DNA from: Actinotalea soli
GTDB taxonomy: Bacteria; Actinomycetota; Actinomycetes; Actinomycetales; Cellulomonadaceae
Assembly: GCF_017565425.1 (NCBI RefSeq)
Contig: NZ_JAGEMK010000003.1
Location: 186,001 to 250,000 of the forward strand
Length of the DNA stretch: 64,000 bases
Direction: 5' to 3'
Notes under the pieces: model-generated
The model's input: the letters and a program-made list of their open reading frames with translations, nothing else
Told to the model about the DNA's origin: nothing
Database searches by the model: none
Made by a program: the position numbers and the translations under genes
Shown here: positions 23,959 to 32,665 of the stretch, piece after piece
Layout: every line of letters begins with the position of its first letter
Numbering within the stretch: position 1 is the stretch's first letter

Positions 23959-24361
23959 GAGGCCCGCGCACCTGCGCTCCGCGCTCCCGCAGGACGGGGA
24001 ACGAGGTGCGGCGATTGTCGACTTCGTCCTCGTGGGCGCCCTGACCACGGTCCTTTTCGCCGCCGTGCTGCAGCTCGCCCTGACCTTGCACGTGCGGTCG
24101 ACGCTCATCGACTGCGCCGCCGAGGGGGCGCGGTACGGCGCCCTGGCCGACCGGGACCCCGCGCACGGTGCCGAGCGGGCACGTGAGCTCATCCAGATGT
24201 CCTTGTCGCCACGCTTCGCCCAGGACGTCACCGCCCAGGCCGTGGTGATCGACGGCCTGGACGTGGTGCGCGTCGAGGTCAACGCCCCGCTCCCCCTGGT
24301 CGGCCTGCTGGGTCCGACGACCCTCACGGTCGACGGCCATGCGTTGGACGAGGCCGCATGA
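23942..24361 (+). CDS. tadE: TadE-like pseudopilin
   Basis: This 139-residue protein starts at GTG 23942, overlapping the pilin-like gene by 17 bases. The TadE signature is clear: ERGAAIVDFVLVGALTTVLFAAVLQLALTLHVRSTLIDCAAEGARYGALAD, with the conserved Glu/Asp shortly after the Gly-Ala processing site (here D in AIVDF). The C-terminal half is a periplasmic-type beta domain. TadE-like pseudopilins are needed for Tad pilus assembly. Confidence 0.82.
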   Translation: MSPRSERPAHLRSALPQDGERGAAIVDFVLVGALTTVLFAAVLQLALTLHVRSTLIDCAAEGARYGALADRDPAHGAERARELIQMSLSPRFAQDVTAQAVVIDGLDVVRVEVNAPLPLVGLLGPTTLTVDGHALDEAA

Positions 24362-24843
24362 GACGGACCGAACGAGCGCCCACCAGGGACCCGGAGCAGG
24401 CGGAGGTCGACCACGAGGCGGGCAGCGCGGTGGTCGAGTTCCTGGGCGTCTCCTTGCTCCTCCTGGTGCCGGTCGTCTACCTCGTGGTCGTGCTGGCCCA
24501 CCTGCAGGCCGCCACCTTCGCCGTCGACGGGGCGGCCCGCGAGGCCGCCCGGGCGTACACGACCGCCCAGGACACCGACCAGGCCCAGAGCCGCGCCGTC
24601 TCAGCCGTGGCCCTCGCCCTCGGAGACCAGGGGCTGGATCCGGCGGCCGCCCCCGGAGCCGTCGGGGTCGTGTGCTCGACCACCTGCCTCGAGCCGGGGT
24701 CGGACGTCACCGTGACGGTCGACGTCGAGGTGCCCCTGCCCGGCGTCCCGGGCTCCGTCCGAGGTGTCGTGCCGCTCGCCGTCCCCGTGTCGGCCGTCGC
24801 GACCGGTCACGTCGACACCTTCGCGGGGGCCGGCGATGAGTGA
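24358..24843 (+). CDS. TadE/TadF-like pseudopilin
   Basis: This 161-residue protein starts at ATG 24358, overlapping the previous stop. The N-terminus carries EAGSAVVEFLGVSLLLLVPVVYLVVVLAHLQAATFAVDGAAREAARAYTTA, the TadE/F pattern with Glu after the processing site. The remainder is an extracellular beta domain with two Cys (VCSTTC) that could form a disulfide. It is the second pseudopilin in the operon. Confidence 0.8.
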   Translation: MRRTERAPTRDPEQAEVDHEAGSAVVEFLGVSLLLLVPVVYLVVVLAHLQAATFAVDGAAREAARAYTTAQDTDQAQSRAVSAVALALGDQGLDPAAAPGAVGVVCSTTCLEPGSDVTVTVDVEVPLPGVPGSVRGVVPLAVPVSAVATGHVDTFAGAGDE

Positions 24844-25345
24844 CCCCCGACGCCACGTCGACACGTGGGCGAGGCGCCTGCGGCATCGCATCACCGGCCC
24901 CCACCGCGACGAGGGCCAGATCCTCCTGCTGTCGATCGCCTACGGGGTGCTCGCCCTGCTGCTCGTCACCGTGGTGGTCTCCGCGAGCAGCATCCACCTC
25001 GAGCGCAAGCGCCTCCTCGCCCTGGCCGACCACGTCGCGCTGGCCGCGGCCGATGCCCTCGACGAGGACGTCTACTACGGGCGCGGCGACGAGCTGCCGC
25101 CCGACGGCGGCCTCGTCGTCCTCACCCCGGACTCGGTGCGCGGTGCCGCCGAGGACCAGCTCGCCGCCTCGCCCGCGACCGGGCGACTGACCGGCATCCA
25201 CGTCGTCAGCACCGCGACCCCCGACGAGCGCACCGCCGAGGTCACCCTCGCGGCCCGGGCACGACCACCGCTGATCAGCGCGATCACCACGCTCTGGTCC
25301 GACGGCATCCGGCTCGAGGCCACCGCGCGAGCCCGCACCCGGTAG
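24836..25345 (+). CDS. TadG-like pilus-associated protein
   Basis: This 169-residue protein starts at ATG 24836, overlapping the previous gene by eight bases. It has the Flp-assembly TadG/TadE-like N-terminal helix (DEGQILLLSIAYGVLALLLVTVVVSASSIHLERKRLLALADHVALAAADALD), then a short beta region ending in RARTR. Full-length TadG proteins carry a von Willebrand A domain, which is missing here; this is the short form typical of actinobacteria. Neither cpaE/tadZ nor a prepilin peptidase gene is in the window. Confidence 0.75.
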   Translation: MSDPRRHVDTWARRLRHRITGPHRDEGQILLLSIAYGVLALLLVTVVVSASSIHLERKRLLALADHVALAAADALDEDVYYGRGDELPPDGGLVVLTPDSVRGAAEDQLAASPATGRLTGIHVVSTATPDERTAEVTLAARARPPLISAITTLWSDGIRLEATARARTR

Positions 25346-25427
25346 GGCCGCGAGGGCTTGCCCCGGGGCCTGGTCCCGACCCTCCGGCCACCTACCCGCG
25401 CCGAGGCCGCTGTCCTACAGTCCAGAC

Positions 25428-25964
25428 GTGACCCCGGCACGCCCCGCGAGCGCCCCCGCCCCCGACCGGATCAGGTGGGCGCTCGAGCTGCTCGACCCCG
25501 CCCCGTCGGCACGCGTGCTCGAGATCGGATGCGGTCCGGGCGTCGCCGTCGAGCTCCTCACGCCGCGGCTCACCACCGGGACCATGCTCGCGATCGACCG
25601 ATCAACCGTCGCCGTGACCAGGGCCCGACGACGCAACGAGGAGCACCTCCTCGACGGGCGGCTCGAGCTCCGCGAGTCCACCCTCGCCGACCTCGAGGTA
25701 CCCGCAGGCTCCTTCGCCCTCGCGTTCTCGATCGACGTCAACCTCTTCTGGACCGGCGAGGCCCGCGACGAGCTCACGGTCCTCCACCGCTGCCTCGCTC
25801 CGGACGCCGTCCTGGCCGTCCTGTACGGGCCCGGCCCCGGTGGTGCCACGTCGGCCACCCGTCACCTGGAGCGCGTCGCCACGAACCTCGCGCGCCACGG
25901 CTTCGCGATCGAGCAGAGGCCCGCCACCGCACGAGGCAGCGGCGTCATCGCCCGCCGTCCCTGA
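25428..25964 (+). CDS. SAM-dependent methyltransferase
   Basis: This 178-residue class I methyltransferase has motif I ARVLEIGCGPGVAVELL (about 26-42), an acidic motif II residue in LAIDRS, and LELRESTLADLEVPAGSFALAFSIDVNLFW as motifs III-IV. A TACAGT box six bases before the GTG suggests a leaderless transcript. The substrate is unknown. It is a monocistronic gene between the Tad operon and prfB. Confidence 0.82.
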   Translation: MTPARPASAPAPDRIRWALELLDPAPSARVLEIGCGPGVAVELLTPRLTTGTMLAIDRSTVAVTRARRRNEEHLLDGRLELRESTLADLEVPAGSFALAFSIDVNLFWTGEARDELTVLHRCLAPDAVLAVLYGPGPGGATSATRHLERVATNLARHGFAIEQRPATARGSGVIARRP

Positions 25965-26052
25965 CCGCGGCAGCCCCGGCGCCTGACCAGCCCAGCCCAC
26001 CAGCCCTCCAGGGGCAGCGACGCGCGGGCGCCGTGGGGCGCCCGCCGCAAGG

Positions 26053-26058
26053 TAACCT
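26053..26058 (+). promoter_or_regulatory. -10 box before prfB
   Basis: TAACCT lies eight bases upstream of the GTG at 26067, with no Shine-Dalgarno sequence between, so prfB is probably leaderless. Confidence 0.45.
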
Positions 26059-26066
26059 CGACCACC

Positions 26067-27176
26067 GTGGCAGCCACCGACTTCTCCGCCGAGATCGCCG
26101 CACTGCGGACCACCTTCGGGACCATCAGTGCGGTGACCGACCCGGACGCGCTCCGGTCCCGGATCGCCGAGCTCTCCGACCAGGCCTCGGCCCCTGACCT
26201 GTGGGACGACACCGCCGCGGCGCAGAAGGTCACCTCCGAGCTGTCCCACGCGCAGACCGACCTCGAGCGCATCGAGGGCTTCGACCAGCGCATCGAGGAC
26301 CTCGAGACCCTCGTCGAGATGGCCCGCGAGGAGGCCGACGAGGACACCCTCGCCGACGCCGAGAACGAGCTCGCGTCCCTGCGCAAGGACCTGGGCGCCC
26401 TCGAGGTCCGCACCCTGCTCAACGGCGAGTACGACGCGCGCGAGGCCGTCGTCACCATCCGCGCGGGGGCCGGTGGCGTGGACGCCGCGGACTTCGCCGA
26501 GATGCTGCTGCGCATGTACCTGCGGTGGGCCGAGCGCCACGGCTACCCCACCCAGGTGCTCGACACCTCCTACGCCGAAGAGGCCGGCCTCAAGTCCGCG
26601 ACCTTCGAGGTGCAGGTGCCCTACGCCTTCGGCACGCTCTCGGTCGAGGCCGGCACCCACCGCCTGGTGCGCATCTCCCCCTTCGACAACCAGGGCCGTC
26701 GCCAGACGAGCTTCGCTGCGGTCGAGGTGGTCCCGCTCATCGAGCAGACCGACCACATCGACATCCCCGAGAACGAGATCAAGGTCGACGTCTTCCGCTC
26801 CTCGGGCCCGGGTGGCCAGTCGGTCAACACCACCGACTCCGCGGTGCGCCTCACGCACATCCCCACCGGCACGGTCGTGTCGATGCAGAACGAGAAGAGC
26901 CAGATCCAGAACCGAGCCGCGGCCCTCCGCGTGCTGCAGTCCCGGCTGCTCGTGCTGCGCCAGGCCGAGGAGAAGGCCACCAAGAAGGAGCTCGCGGGGG
27001 ACATCAAGGCCAGCTGGGGCGACCAGATGCGCTCCTACGTGCTGCAGCCGTACCAGATGGTCAAGGACCTGCGCACCGAGTTCGAGGTCGGCACCCCGAG
27101 CGCCGTGTTCGACGGCGACATCGACGGGTTCATCGAGGCCGGCATCCGCTGGCGCCGCGGCGGCAGCGAGACCTGA
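26067..27176 (+). CDS. prfB: Peptide chain release factor 2
   Basis: This 369-residue RF2 has an N-terminal coiled-coil domain, the [30 protein letters not shown] block, the stop-codon-reading motif SPF ([14 protein letters not shown]) and the peptidyl-hydrolysis motif GGQ ([24 protein letters not shown]). It terminates translation at UGA and UAA. The frame is continuous: the programmed +1 frameshift used for autoregulation in many other bacteria is not present. The distance to the ftsEX block is larger than in most relatives because a reductase gene sits between. Confidence 0.97.
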   Translation: MAATDFSAEIAALRTTFGTISAVTDPDALRSRIAELSDQASAPDLWDDTAAAQKVTSELSHAQTDLERIEGFDQRIEDLETLVEMAREEADEDTLADAENELASLRKDLGALEVRTLLNGEYDAREAVVTIRAGAGGVDAADFAEMLLRMYLRWAERHGYPTQVLDTSYAEEAGLKSATFEVQVPYAFGTLSVEAGTHRLVRISPFDNQGRRQTSFAAVEVVPLIEQTDHIDIPENEIKVDVFRSSGPGGQSVNTTDSAVRLTHIPTGTVVSMQNEKSQIQNRAAALRVLQSRLLVLRQAEEKATKKELAGDIKASWGDQMRSYVLQPYQMVKDLRTEFEVGTPSAVFDGDIDGFIEAGIRWRRGGSET

Positions 27177-27228
27177 GGTCGCGCCGGCGTCCGCTGGTGC
27201 GCCCTCGGCCCACCTGTCCGCCGGCTCC

Positions 27229-27324
27229 TCAGTTCTGGGTCGCCAGCACGGCGAAGACCAGGACAGCGGCCAGCACCAGGCCGGCCATGAGCCACACCGC
27301 GGTGCGCACGAGCTGATGTCGCAC
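27229..27324 (-). CDS. 31-residue single-pass membrane peptide
   Basis: A GTG at 27324 has AGGAGG (27331-27336) six bases upstream, and the site touches the stop codon of the preceding reductase gene. The product, VRHQLVRTAVWLMAGLVLAA then VLVFAVLATQN, is a basic N-end followed by one membrane helix. Position and ribosome site suggest a real small subunit or regulator co-translated with the reductase. The sequence alone does not tell its job. Confidence 0.6.
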   Translation of the reverse strand: MRHQLVRTAVWLMAGLVLAAVLVFAVLATQN

Positions 27325-27335
27325 TGCTCACCTCC

Positions 27336-28694
27336 TCACACGAGCTCGAAGAGCTCGAGATGGACATGGTCGGTCGGAACACCGCGCTCCGCGAGGGCGG
27401 CCTGGACGGCGTCGGTCATGGGGACGGGGCCGCACAGGAAGTACCGCGACCGCTCGTAGCCCTCGCCGAGGTGGCGGTCGAGCACGTCGCCGTCGATGAA
27501 CCCCGTCTCGCCCTCCCACCCCTCGGGCGCGTCCTCCAGGACGTGCACCACGGTGAGGTCCAGCCGACCGCGCAGCTCCTCGAGCTCCTCGCGGTACGGC
27601 ACCTCCTCCCAGGTGGGGTTGCCCAGGACGACCAGGCACGGGCGGGCGTCCTGCCGGTCGGCGAGGGTGCGCAGCATGCTCAGCACCGGGGCGATGCCGA
27701 TCCCCCCCACCACGAAGACGAAGCGAGGGCCCTCGTGCCGCTCGTAGCTGAACACGCCGTACGGCCCGTCGAGGTAGGCGCGGGTCCCGGGCTCGAGGTC
27801 ACCCACGGTCGAGGTGAAGTCCCCGGCCTCGGCGATGGCGAACTGCACCGCCCCCGGCTCCTCGGCCGAGGAGGCGATCGAGAAGGGGTGCTCGCGCACC
27901 GCGAAGGGGGAGCGCCCGAAGGTGACCCAGGCGAACTGCCCGGGGGCGAAGCGCAGGCCGTCGTGCCCGACGGGCCGGAGCTCGACCGTCCACGACGAAC
28001 CTCGCGCCGGGGTCACCGAGGTGACCTCCCAGGGCCGGCGCCGCTCCCGCCACGGCTGCACGACGTACACGTTCACCAGCAGCGTCACGAACGCCGCGGA
28101 CATCACGATCCACAGGCTTCGCTTCCAGAACCCGTCGACGTAGTACCCGACCTGCTCGATGTGCGCGAGGGCCGCCACGACGACCACCGCCGCCAGCGAG
28201 CCGTGCAGCACCCGCCACACCTCGTACCGGAGCCGCAGCCGACGGCGCCAGATCGAGGTGGCGACCAGCACCAGGAGCGCGGCGACGGAGAGCACCCCGA
28301 ACCGGGCCTGCCAGTCCGCCTCGACCAGGTTGAGGACCTCGAGCATCTCTGGCTGGGTCACGAAGATGATCGTCGGGTGGGCCAGGACGAAGACCATCGC
28401 GACGTAGGAGATCTCCCGGTGGAACTGGAGGACGGCGTCCAGTCCGAAGGGGGCGTTCACCGCCGAGAACCGGCTGACCACCGCGAACTGGAGCCCCAGC
28501 ATCGACAGCCCCACGAACCCCAGCCCGACGGAGATCTCCGTCCAGAGGTCTCGGCCGGGCGGCGGGTTCGCCGTCACGGCGACCAGCAGAGGCCCTACCG
28601 TGACCAGGAGGTACAGCATGAACCAGGCGGCCCCGCCCGCAGCGACCCCGACCCCCGTGGCCCGCGAGGACCCGCCACCTGCTGCCTGCGCCAT
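27336..28694 (-). CDS. Ferric reductase-like transmembrane flavocytochrome
   Basis: This 452-residue protein has an N-terminal six-helix ferric-reductase-type membrane domain (about 20-220) with haem-ligand candidate His in FHREIS, LAHPTI, LHGSLA and LAHIEQ. A ferredoxin-NADP reductase unit follows: FAD-binding REHPFSIAS, the NAD(P)H site VGGIGIAPVLSMLR, and the C-terminal CGPVPMTDAV. This is the layout of NADPH oxidase/ferric reductases and bacterial relatives that pass electrons across the membrane. The acceptor is unknown. It lies leftward between prfB and ftsE and is followed by a 31-residue membrane peptide. Confidence 0.85.
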   Translation of the reverse strand: MAQAAGGGSSRATGVGVAAGGAAWFMLYLLVTVGPLLVAVTANPPPGRDLWTEISVGLGFVGLSMLGLQFAVVSRFSAVNAPFGLDAVLQFHREISYVAMVFVLAHPTIIFVTQPEMLEVLNLVEADWQARFGVLSVAALLVLVATSIWRRRLRLRYEVWRVLHGSLAAVVVVAALAHIEQVGYYVDGFWKRSLWIVMSAAFVTLLVNVYVVQPWRERRRPWEVTSVTPARGSSWTVELRPVGHDGLRFAPGQFAWVTFGRSPFAVREHPFSIASSAEEPGAVQFAIAEAGDFTSTVGDLEPGTRAYLDGPYGVFSYERHEGPRFVFVVGGIGIAPVLSMLRTLADRQDARPCLVVLGNPTWEEVPYREELEELRGRLDLTVVHVLEDAPEGWEGETGFIDGDVLDRHLGEGYERSRYFLCGPVPMTDAVQAALAERGVPTDHVHLELFELV

Positions 28695-29003
28695 ACGCCT
28701 CCCTCATACCGGCCCCGCGCCTCGAACGGGCCCGTGGGTCGTCCACTACCGTGCCGTCGTGGGAGAGTCACCGCATCTTGGGAGGGTCCCCGCATCTCGG
28801 CAGACTCCCGCTCAGCAGCTCCGGTGTCAGGCTCTGTGACCACTTGTCCGCCTTCGCCTGCGGGGTCCACCCCCTGCTGGCGGCGTGTCACGAGCGCGGG
28901 CGAGGCCCCGCCTGCCTACTCTCGACCCGGCGTGAGCCACGCCCACCTCCTGGTGGTCGGGGCGCGCACCGCACCCACACCCCCCTGAGAGTGGCCGGCA
29001 CCC
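28695..29003. other. Intergenic region between divergent reductase and ftsE genes
   Basis: These 309 bases have no convincing gene. They hold the divergent promoters, though I cannot place clear -35/-10 pairs. An imperfect direct repeat around CCGCATCT (near 28771 and 28790) is the only internal pattern seen. Confidence 0.4.
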
Positions 29004-29693
29004 GTGATCCGATTCGAGAACGTCACCAAGGTCTATGCGCGTGGCGCCCGCCCGGCGCTCGACGCCATCGACCTCGAGGTCGAGCGTGGAGAGTTCCTCT
29101 TCCTCGTCGGCGCCTCGGGCTCCGGCAAGTCGACCTTCCTGCGCCTGGTCCTGCGTGAGGAGCGGCCCAGCGCGGGCCGCATCTTCGTGGCCGGCAAGGA
29201 GCTCTCGACCCTGTCCACCTGGAAGGTCCCGCACCTGCGCCGTCAGATCGGCGCCGTGTTCCAGGACTTCCGGCTGCTGCCCAACAAGACGGTCTTCGAG
29301 AACGTGGCCTTCGCGCTGCAGGTGATCGGCAAGCCCCGCCACCACATCCTCACCACCGTCCCGGACACCCTCGAGCTGGTCGGCCTGGGCGGCAAGGAGA
29401 AGCGGCTGCCGCACGAGCTCTCCGGCGGCGAGCAGCAGCGCGTGGCCATCGCCCGCGCCTTCGTCAACCGACCCTCGATCCTCCTCGCGGACGAGCCCAC
29501 CGGGAACCTCGACCCCACCACCTCGGTCGGCATCATGCGCCTGCTCGACCGCATCAACCGCACCGGGACCACGGTCGTGATGGCCACCCACGACGACGAG
29601 ATCGTCGACCAGATGCGCAAGCGCGTGGTCGAGCTCGAGTCCGGCCAGATGGTCCGTGACCAGTCCCGCGGCGTCTACGGATCGGCTCGCTGA
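29004..29693 (+). CDS. ftsE: Cell division ATP-binding protein FtsE
   Basis: This 229-residue ABC ATPase starts at GTG 29004. It has Walker [11 protein letters not shown]-loop [23 protein letters not shown] (the FtsE hallmark), signature [19 protein letters not shown], Walker [14 protein letters not shown] and H-loop ATHD. It forms a complex with FtsX whose ATP cycle activates cell-wall hydrolases at the division site. It overlaps ftsX by one base. Confidence 0.95.
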   Translation: MIRFENVTKVYARGARPALDAIDLEVERGEFLFLVGASGSGKSTFLRLVLREERPSAGRIFVAGKELSTLSTWKVPHLRRQIGAVFQDFRLLPNKTVFENVAFALQVIGKPRHHILTTVPDTLELVGLGGKEKRLPHELSGGEQQRVAIARAFVNRPSILLADEPTGNLDPTTSVGIMRLLDRINRTGTTVVMATHDDEIVDQMRKRVVELESGQMVRDQSRGVYGSAR

Positions 29694-30607
29694 TGCGACT
29701 GCAGTTCATCCTGTCCGAGATCGGCATCGGGCTGCGCCGCAACCTGTCGATGGCCGTCTCGGTGATCCTCGTGACCTTCGTGTCGCTGACCTTCGTCGGC
29801 GCCGCCGGGCTGCTCCAGCTGCAGATCGGCGAGATGAAGGACGACTGGTACGACCAGGTCGAGGTCACCATCTACCTGTGCCCCCAGGACTCCGACGTCC
29901 CGACCTGCGCCGGCGGTCAGATCAGCGACGAGCAGACCGAGGCCCTGCGCGAGGAGCTCGACTCCCCGGCCATGGCGGACTACGTCGAGGCGGCCTACTA
30001 CGAGAGCCAGGAGGAGGCGTACGACGCCTTCCAGGAGCGCTTCGCCGACGAGTGGTGGGCCCAGGGCCTGACTCCCGACCAGATGCAGGCGTCCTTCCGG
30101 GTGGCCCTGGTCGACCCGTCCCAGTACCAGGTGGTCGCCGACCAGTTCACCGGCCGCCAAGGTGTCGAGGACGTGCGCGACCCACGGGCGGTCGTCGAGC
30201 CCCTGATCCTGGTGATGAACAGGCTGAGCCTCGTGGCCGCGGGCATCGCGGGGATCATGCTGCTCGCCGCCGTGCTGCTCATCACGACCACGATCCGCCT
30301 CTCGGCCATGAGCCGCCGGCGCGAGACGGGCATCATGCGGCTCGTCGGTGCCTCCAACCTCTTCATCCAGCTGCCGTTCATGCTCGAGGGGGCGATCGCC
30401 GCGACCATCGGCGCGGTCATGGCCGTCGCCGGGCTGTGGTTCGGCATGAGGTACCTCGTCGAGGACTGGCTGGCCCAGTCGGTGCAGTTCATCCCCTACG
30501 TGGGGACCGACGAGGTGTGGATGATCGCCCCGGTGCTCGTGGCCGTCGCGATCGCCCTCGCGGCGATCTCCTCGGTGGTCACCCTGAGCCGCTACACGAA
30601 GGTCTGA
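29693..30607 (+). CDS. ftsX: Cell division protein FtsX
   Basis: This 304-residue permease-like protein has four membrane helices: one near residues 20-45, then a large extracellular domain (about 46-175) with two Cys in ICPQDSDVPTCAGG-like text (LCPQDSDVPTC), then three C-terminal helices. The SRRRETGIMRLVGASNLFIQLPFMLEGAIAATIGA segment is diagnostic. The extracellular loop recruits a cell-wall hydrolase in relatives. The adjacent coiled-coil M23 peptidase is the obvious partner. Confidence 0.95.
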   Translation: MRLQFILSEIGIGLRRNLSMAVSVILVTFVSLTFVGAAGLLQLQIGEMKDDWYDQVEVTIYLCPQDSDVPTCAGGQISDEQTEALREELDSPAMADYVEAAYYESQEEAYDAFQERFADEWWAQGLTPDQMQASFRVALVDPSQYQVVADQFTGRQGVEDVRDPRAVVEPLILVMNRLSLVAAGIAGIMLLAAVLLITTTIRLSAMSRRRETGIMRLVGASNLFIQLPFMLEGAIAATIGAVMAVAGLWFGMRYLVEDWLAQSVQFIPYVGTDEVWMIAPVLVAVAIALAAISSVVTLSRYTKV

Positions 30608-30609
30608 CG

Positions 30610-32115
30610 ATGCGCACCCTCCCCCGCCCCGCCCGCCCCGCCGCGAGGACCTCGCCGTCGGGCGCGCCCCGCGCCGCAGGACGGCGGTTCTCGCCCGCAC
30701 GCGTCCGAGCCGGCCTCGCCGGGGGGCTGGCCACGCTGATGCTGGGCGTCGGCCTGGTCTCGCCGATCGGTCCCGCCGTCGCCAGCAGCCTCGAGGACCA
30801 GCGCGAGAAGACCGAGGCCGAGCAGCGCGCGACCGACGAGGCGATGAAGGAGCTCGAGGCCCACCTCGAGGACACCGACGCCGACATCATCGCGACCCAG
30901 GCCGAGCTCGAGGGCATCGAGGCGCGCATCCCTGCGGCCGAGGCCGAGCTCGCCACGGCCGAGAACCTCCTGGCCGAGCTGCAGCGCGAGGCCGCGCTGA
31001 TCGCCGAGCGGCTCGTGGACGCCGAGGTGCTCGAGGAGAGCATCAGCACCAAGATCGACGAGGATGACGCCCGCACCGACCAGACGCGCTCGGCGATCGG
31101 CCAGATGGCGCGCGAGGCGTACAAGGGCGACATGACGGCGTCCTCCTTGTCGGCCGTGCTCGGCGCGCAGGACACCGACGACTTCGTCACCCAGTCCGCC
31201 ATGGCCACGACGGCCCTGCGCACCCAGACCCAGGCCCTGCGGGACCTCGAGCAGCTCAACGGGGTCAACCGGAACCGCCAGGTGCGCCTCGAGGCCGTGC
31301 GTAAGGAGATCACCGGGCTCAAGGCCGAGGCTGACGCCAAGGTCGTCGAGGCCGAGGCGGCGCGCGAGCAGGCCGAGGCGCGCAAGGTCGAGCTCGACAC
31401 CCTGCTCGACCAGCAGCAGGTCAAGCTGGCGAAGATCGAGGCCACCCGCGACCAGTACTTCGCCGACAAGGCCCAGCTCGAGCGCCAGCAGAAGTCCCTC
31501 GAGAGCGAGCTCAAGGAGATCATCCGCAAGGAGCAGGCCGCCGAGGCCAAGCGTCTCGCCGAGGAGGAGGCCCGGCGCAAGGCCGCCGAGAAGGCTGCGG
31601 CCGGCAGCGGGTCGTCCGGGGGCTCCTCGGGCGGGTCATCGGGCGGCGGCGCGTCCTCGGGCGGATCATCCGGTGGGGGCTCCGCCGGGGGGGCGTCCGG
31701 CGGGACACCCGGGGCCGTCCTCAGCTACCCGAGCCCGATGAACCCGCCGTACATCACCTCGGAGTACGGCTGGCGCGTGCACCCGATCCATGGCGACCTG
31801 CGCCTGCACGCCGGCACCGACTTCCGCGCGTACTGCGGCACCCCGATCATCTCCGCCGGCTCGGGGACGGTGCAGTGGGCCTACTACCGCGGGGGTTTCG
31901 GCAACCAGGTGATGGTCAACCACGGGTACCACAACGGCTCCTCGCTCATGACGAGCTACAACCACCTCTCGCGCTTCGCCGTGAGCGCTGGCCAGCAGGT
32001 CAGCGCGGGCACCGTGCTCGGCTACTCGGGGACCACCGGCACCTCGACCGCGTGCCACCTGCACTTCGAGGTGTACGTCAACGGGTCGACGCAGAACCCG
32101 CGCAACTTCTTCTGA
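30610..32115 (+). CDS. Coiled-coil M23 peptidoglycan endopeptidase (EnvC/PcsB-like)
   Basis: This 501-residue secreted protein starts at ATG 30610, two bases after ftsX. It has a signal peptide (to about 60), a long coiled coil (about 60-330, with two antiparallel-type segments flanking SSLSAVLGAQDTDDF), a Gly/Ser-rich linker (about 335-372) and a C-terminal M23 domain. The zinc ligands are in HAGTDF and HLHFEV, both present, so it should be active. Coiled-coil hydrolases activated by FtsEX are known in proteobacteria (EnvC, as an activator) and streptococci (PcsB). Gene order predicts the same control here. Confidence 0.9.
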   Translation: MRTLPRPARPAARTSPSGAPRAAGRRFSPARVRAGLAGGLATLMLGVGLVSPIGPAVASSLEDQREKTEAEQRATDEAMKELEAHLEDTDADIIATQAELEGIEARIPAAEAELATAENLLAELQREAALIAERLVDAEVLEESISTKIDEDDARTDQTRSAIGQMAREAYKGDMTASSLSAVLGAQDTDDFVTQSAMATTALRTQTQALRDLEQLNGVNRNRQVRLEAVRKEITGLKAEADAKVVEAEAAREQAEARKVELDTLLDQQQVKLAKIEATRDQYFADKAQLERQQKSLESELKEIIRKEQAAEAKRLAEEEARRKAAEKAAAGSGSSGGSSGGSSGGGASSGGSSGGGSAGGASGGTPGAVLSYPSPMNPPYITSEYGWRVHPIHGDLRLHAGTDFRAYCGTPIISAGSGTVQWAYYRGGFGNQVMVNHGYHNGSSLMTSYNHLSRFAVSAGQQVSAGTVLGYSGTTGTSTACHLHFEVYVNGSTQNPRNFF

Positions 32116-32194
32116 GACGGGCCCGCGAGAGCTCGGCCGGCCGTCGGCGGGAATTGCGGAGCCGGGGGCCGCCCCGATCACCTAGCCTGGTGCG

Positions 32195-32665
32195 ATGGCC
32201 AAGGAGACAGGGCGCAAGCTCGTCGCGAGCAACAAGAAGGCGCGGCACGACTTTCACATCGACGACACGTTCGAGGCGGGCATCGTGCTGACCGGCACCG
32301 AGGTCAAGGCCCTGCGTGCCGGACGCGCCTCCCTGGTCGACGGGTTCGTGCAGGTGGACCGCGGTGAGGCCTGGCTCGAGGGGGTCCACATCCCCGAGTA
32401 CACCGAGGGCACCTGGACCAACCACGCTCCCCGGCGCAAGCGCAAGCTCTTGCTGCACAAGCACCAGATCGTCGAGATCGAGCACGAGTCCCAGGGCAAG
32501 GGTCACACGGTCATCCCCCTGGCCCTGTACTTCGTCGACGGCCGGGCCAAGGTCGAGATCGCCCTGGCCCGGGGCAAGAAGGAGTACGACAAGCGCCACG
32601 CGCTGCGCGAGCGCCAGGAGGTCCGCGAGGCCCAGGCCGCGATGAGCCTGCGGAAGAACCGGTGA
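32195..32665 (+). CDS. smpB: SsrA-binding protein SmpB
   Basis: This 156-residue protein has all family features: [36 protein letters not shown], the [23 protein letters not shown] block, and the basic C-terminal tail [15 protein letters not shown] that mimics an anticodon arm. It binds the tmRNA encoded at 42776-43140 and brings it to stalled ribosomes. A TAGCCT box six bases before the ATG suggests a leaderless start of its own, in addition to read-through from ftsX. Confidence 0.97.
   Translation: MAKETGRKLVASNKKARHDFHIDDTFEAGIVLTGTEVKALRAGRASLVDGFVQVDRGEAWLEGVHIPEYTEGTWTNHAPRRKRKLLLHKHQIVEIEHESQGKGHTVIPLALYFVDGRAKVEIALARGKKEYDKRHALRERQEVREAQAAMSLRKNR

Noticed and set aside
28695-29003. 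Small ORFs in the gap before ftsE
   Set aside because: No ribosome sites, no conserved motif and poor amino-acid composition.
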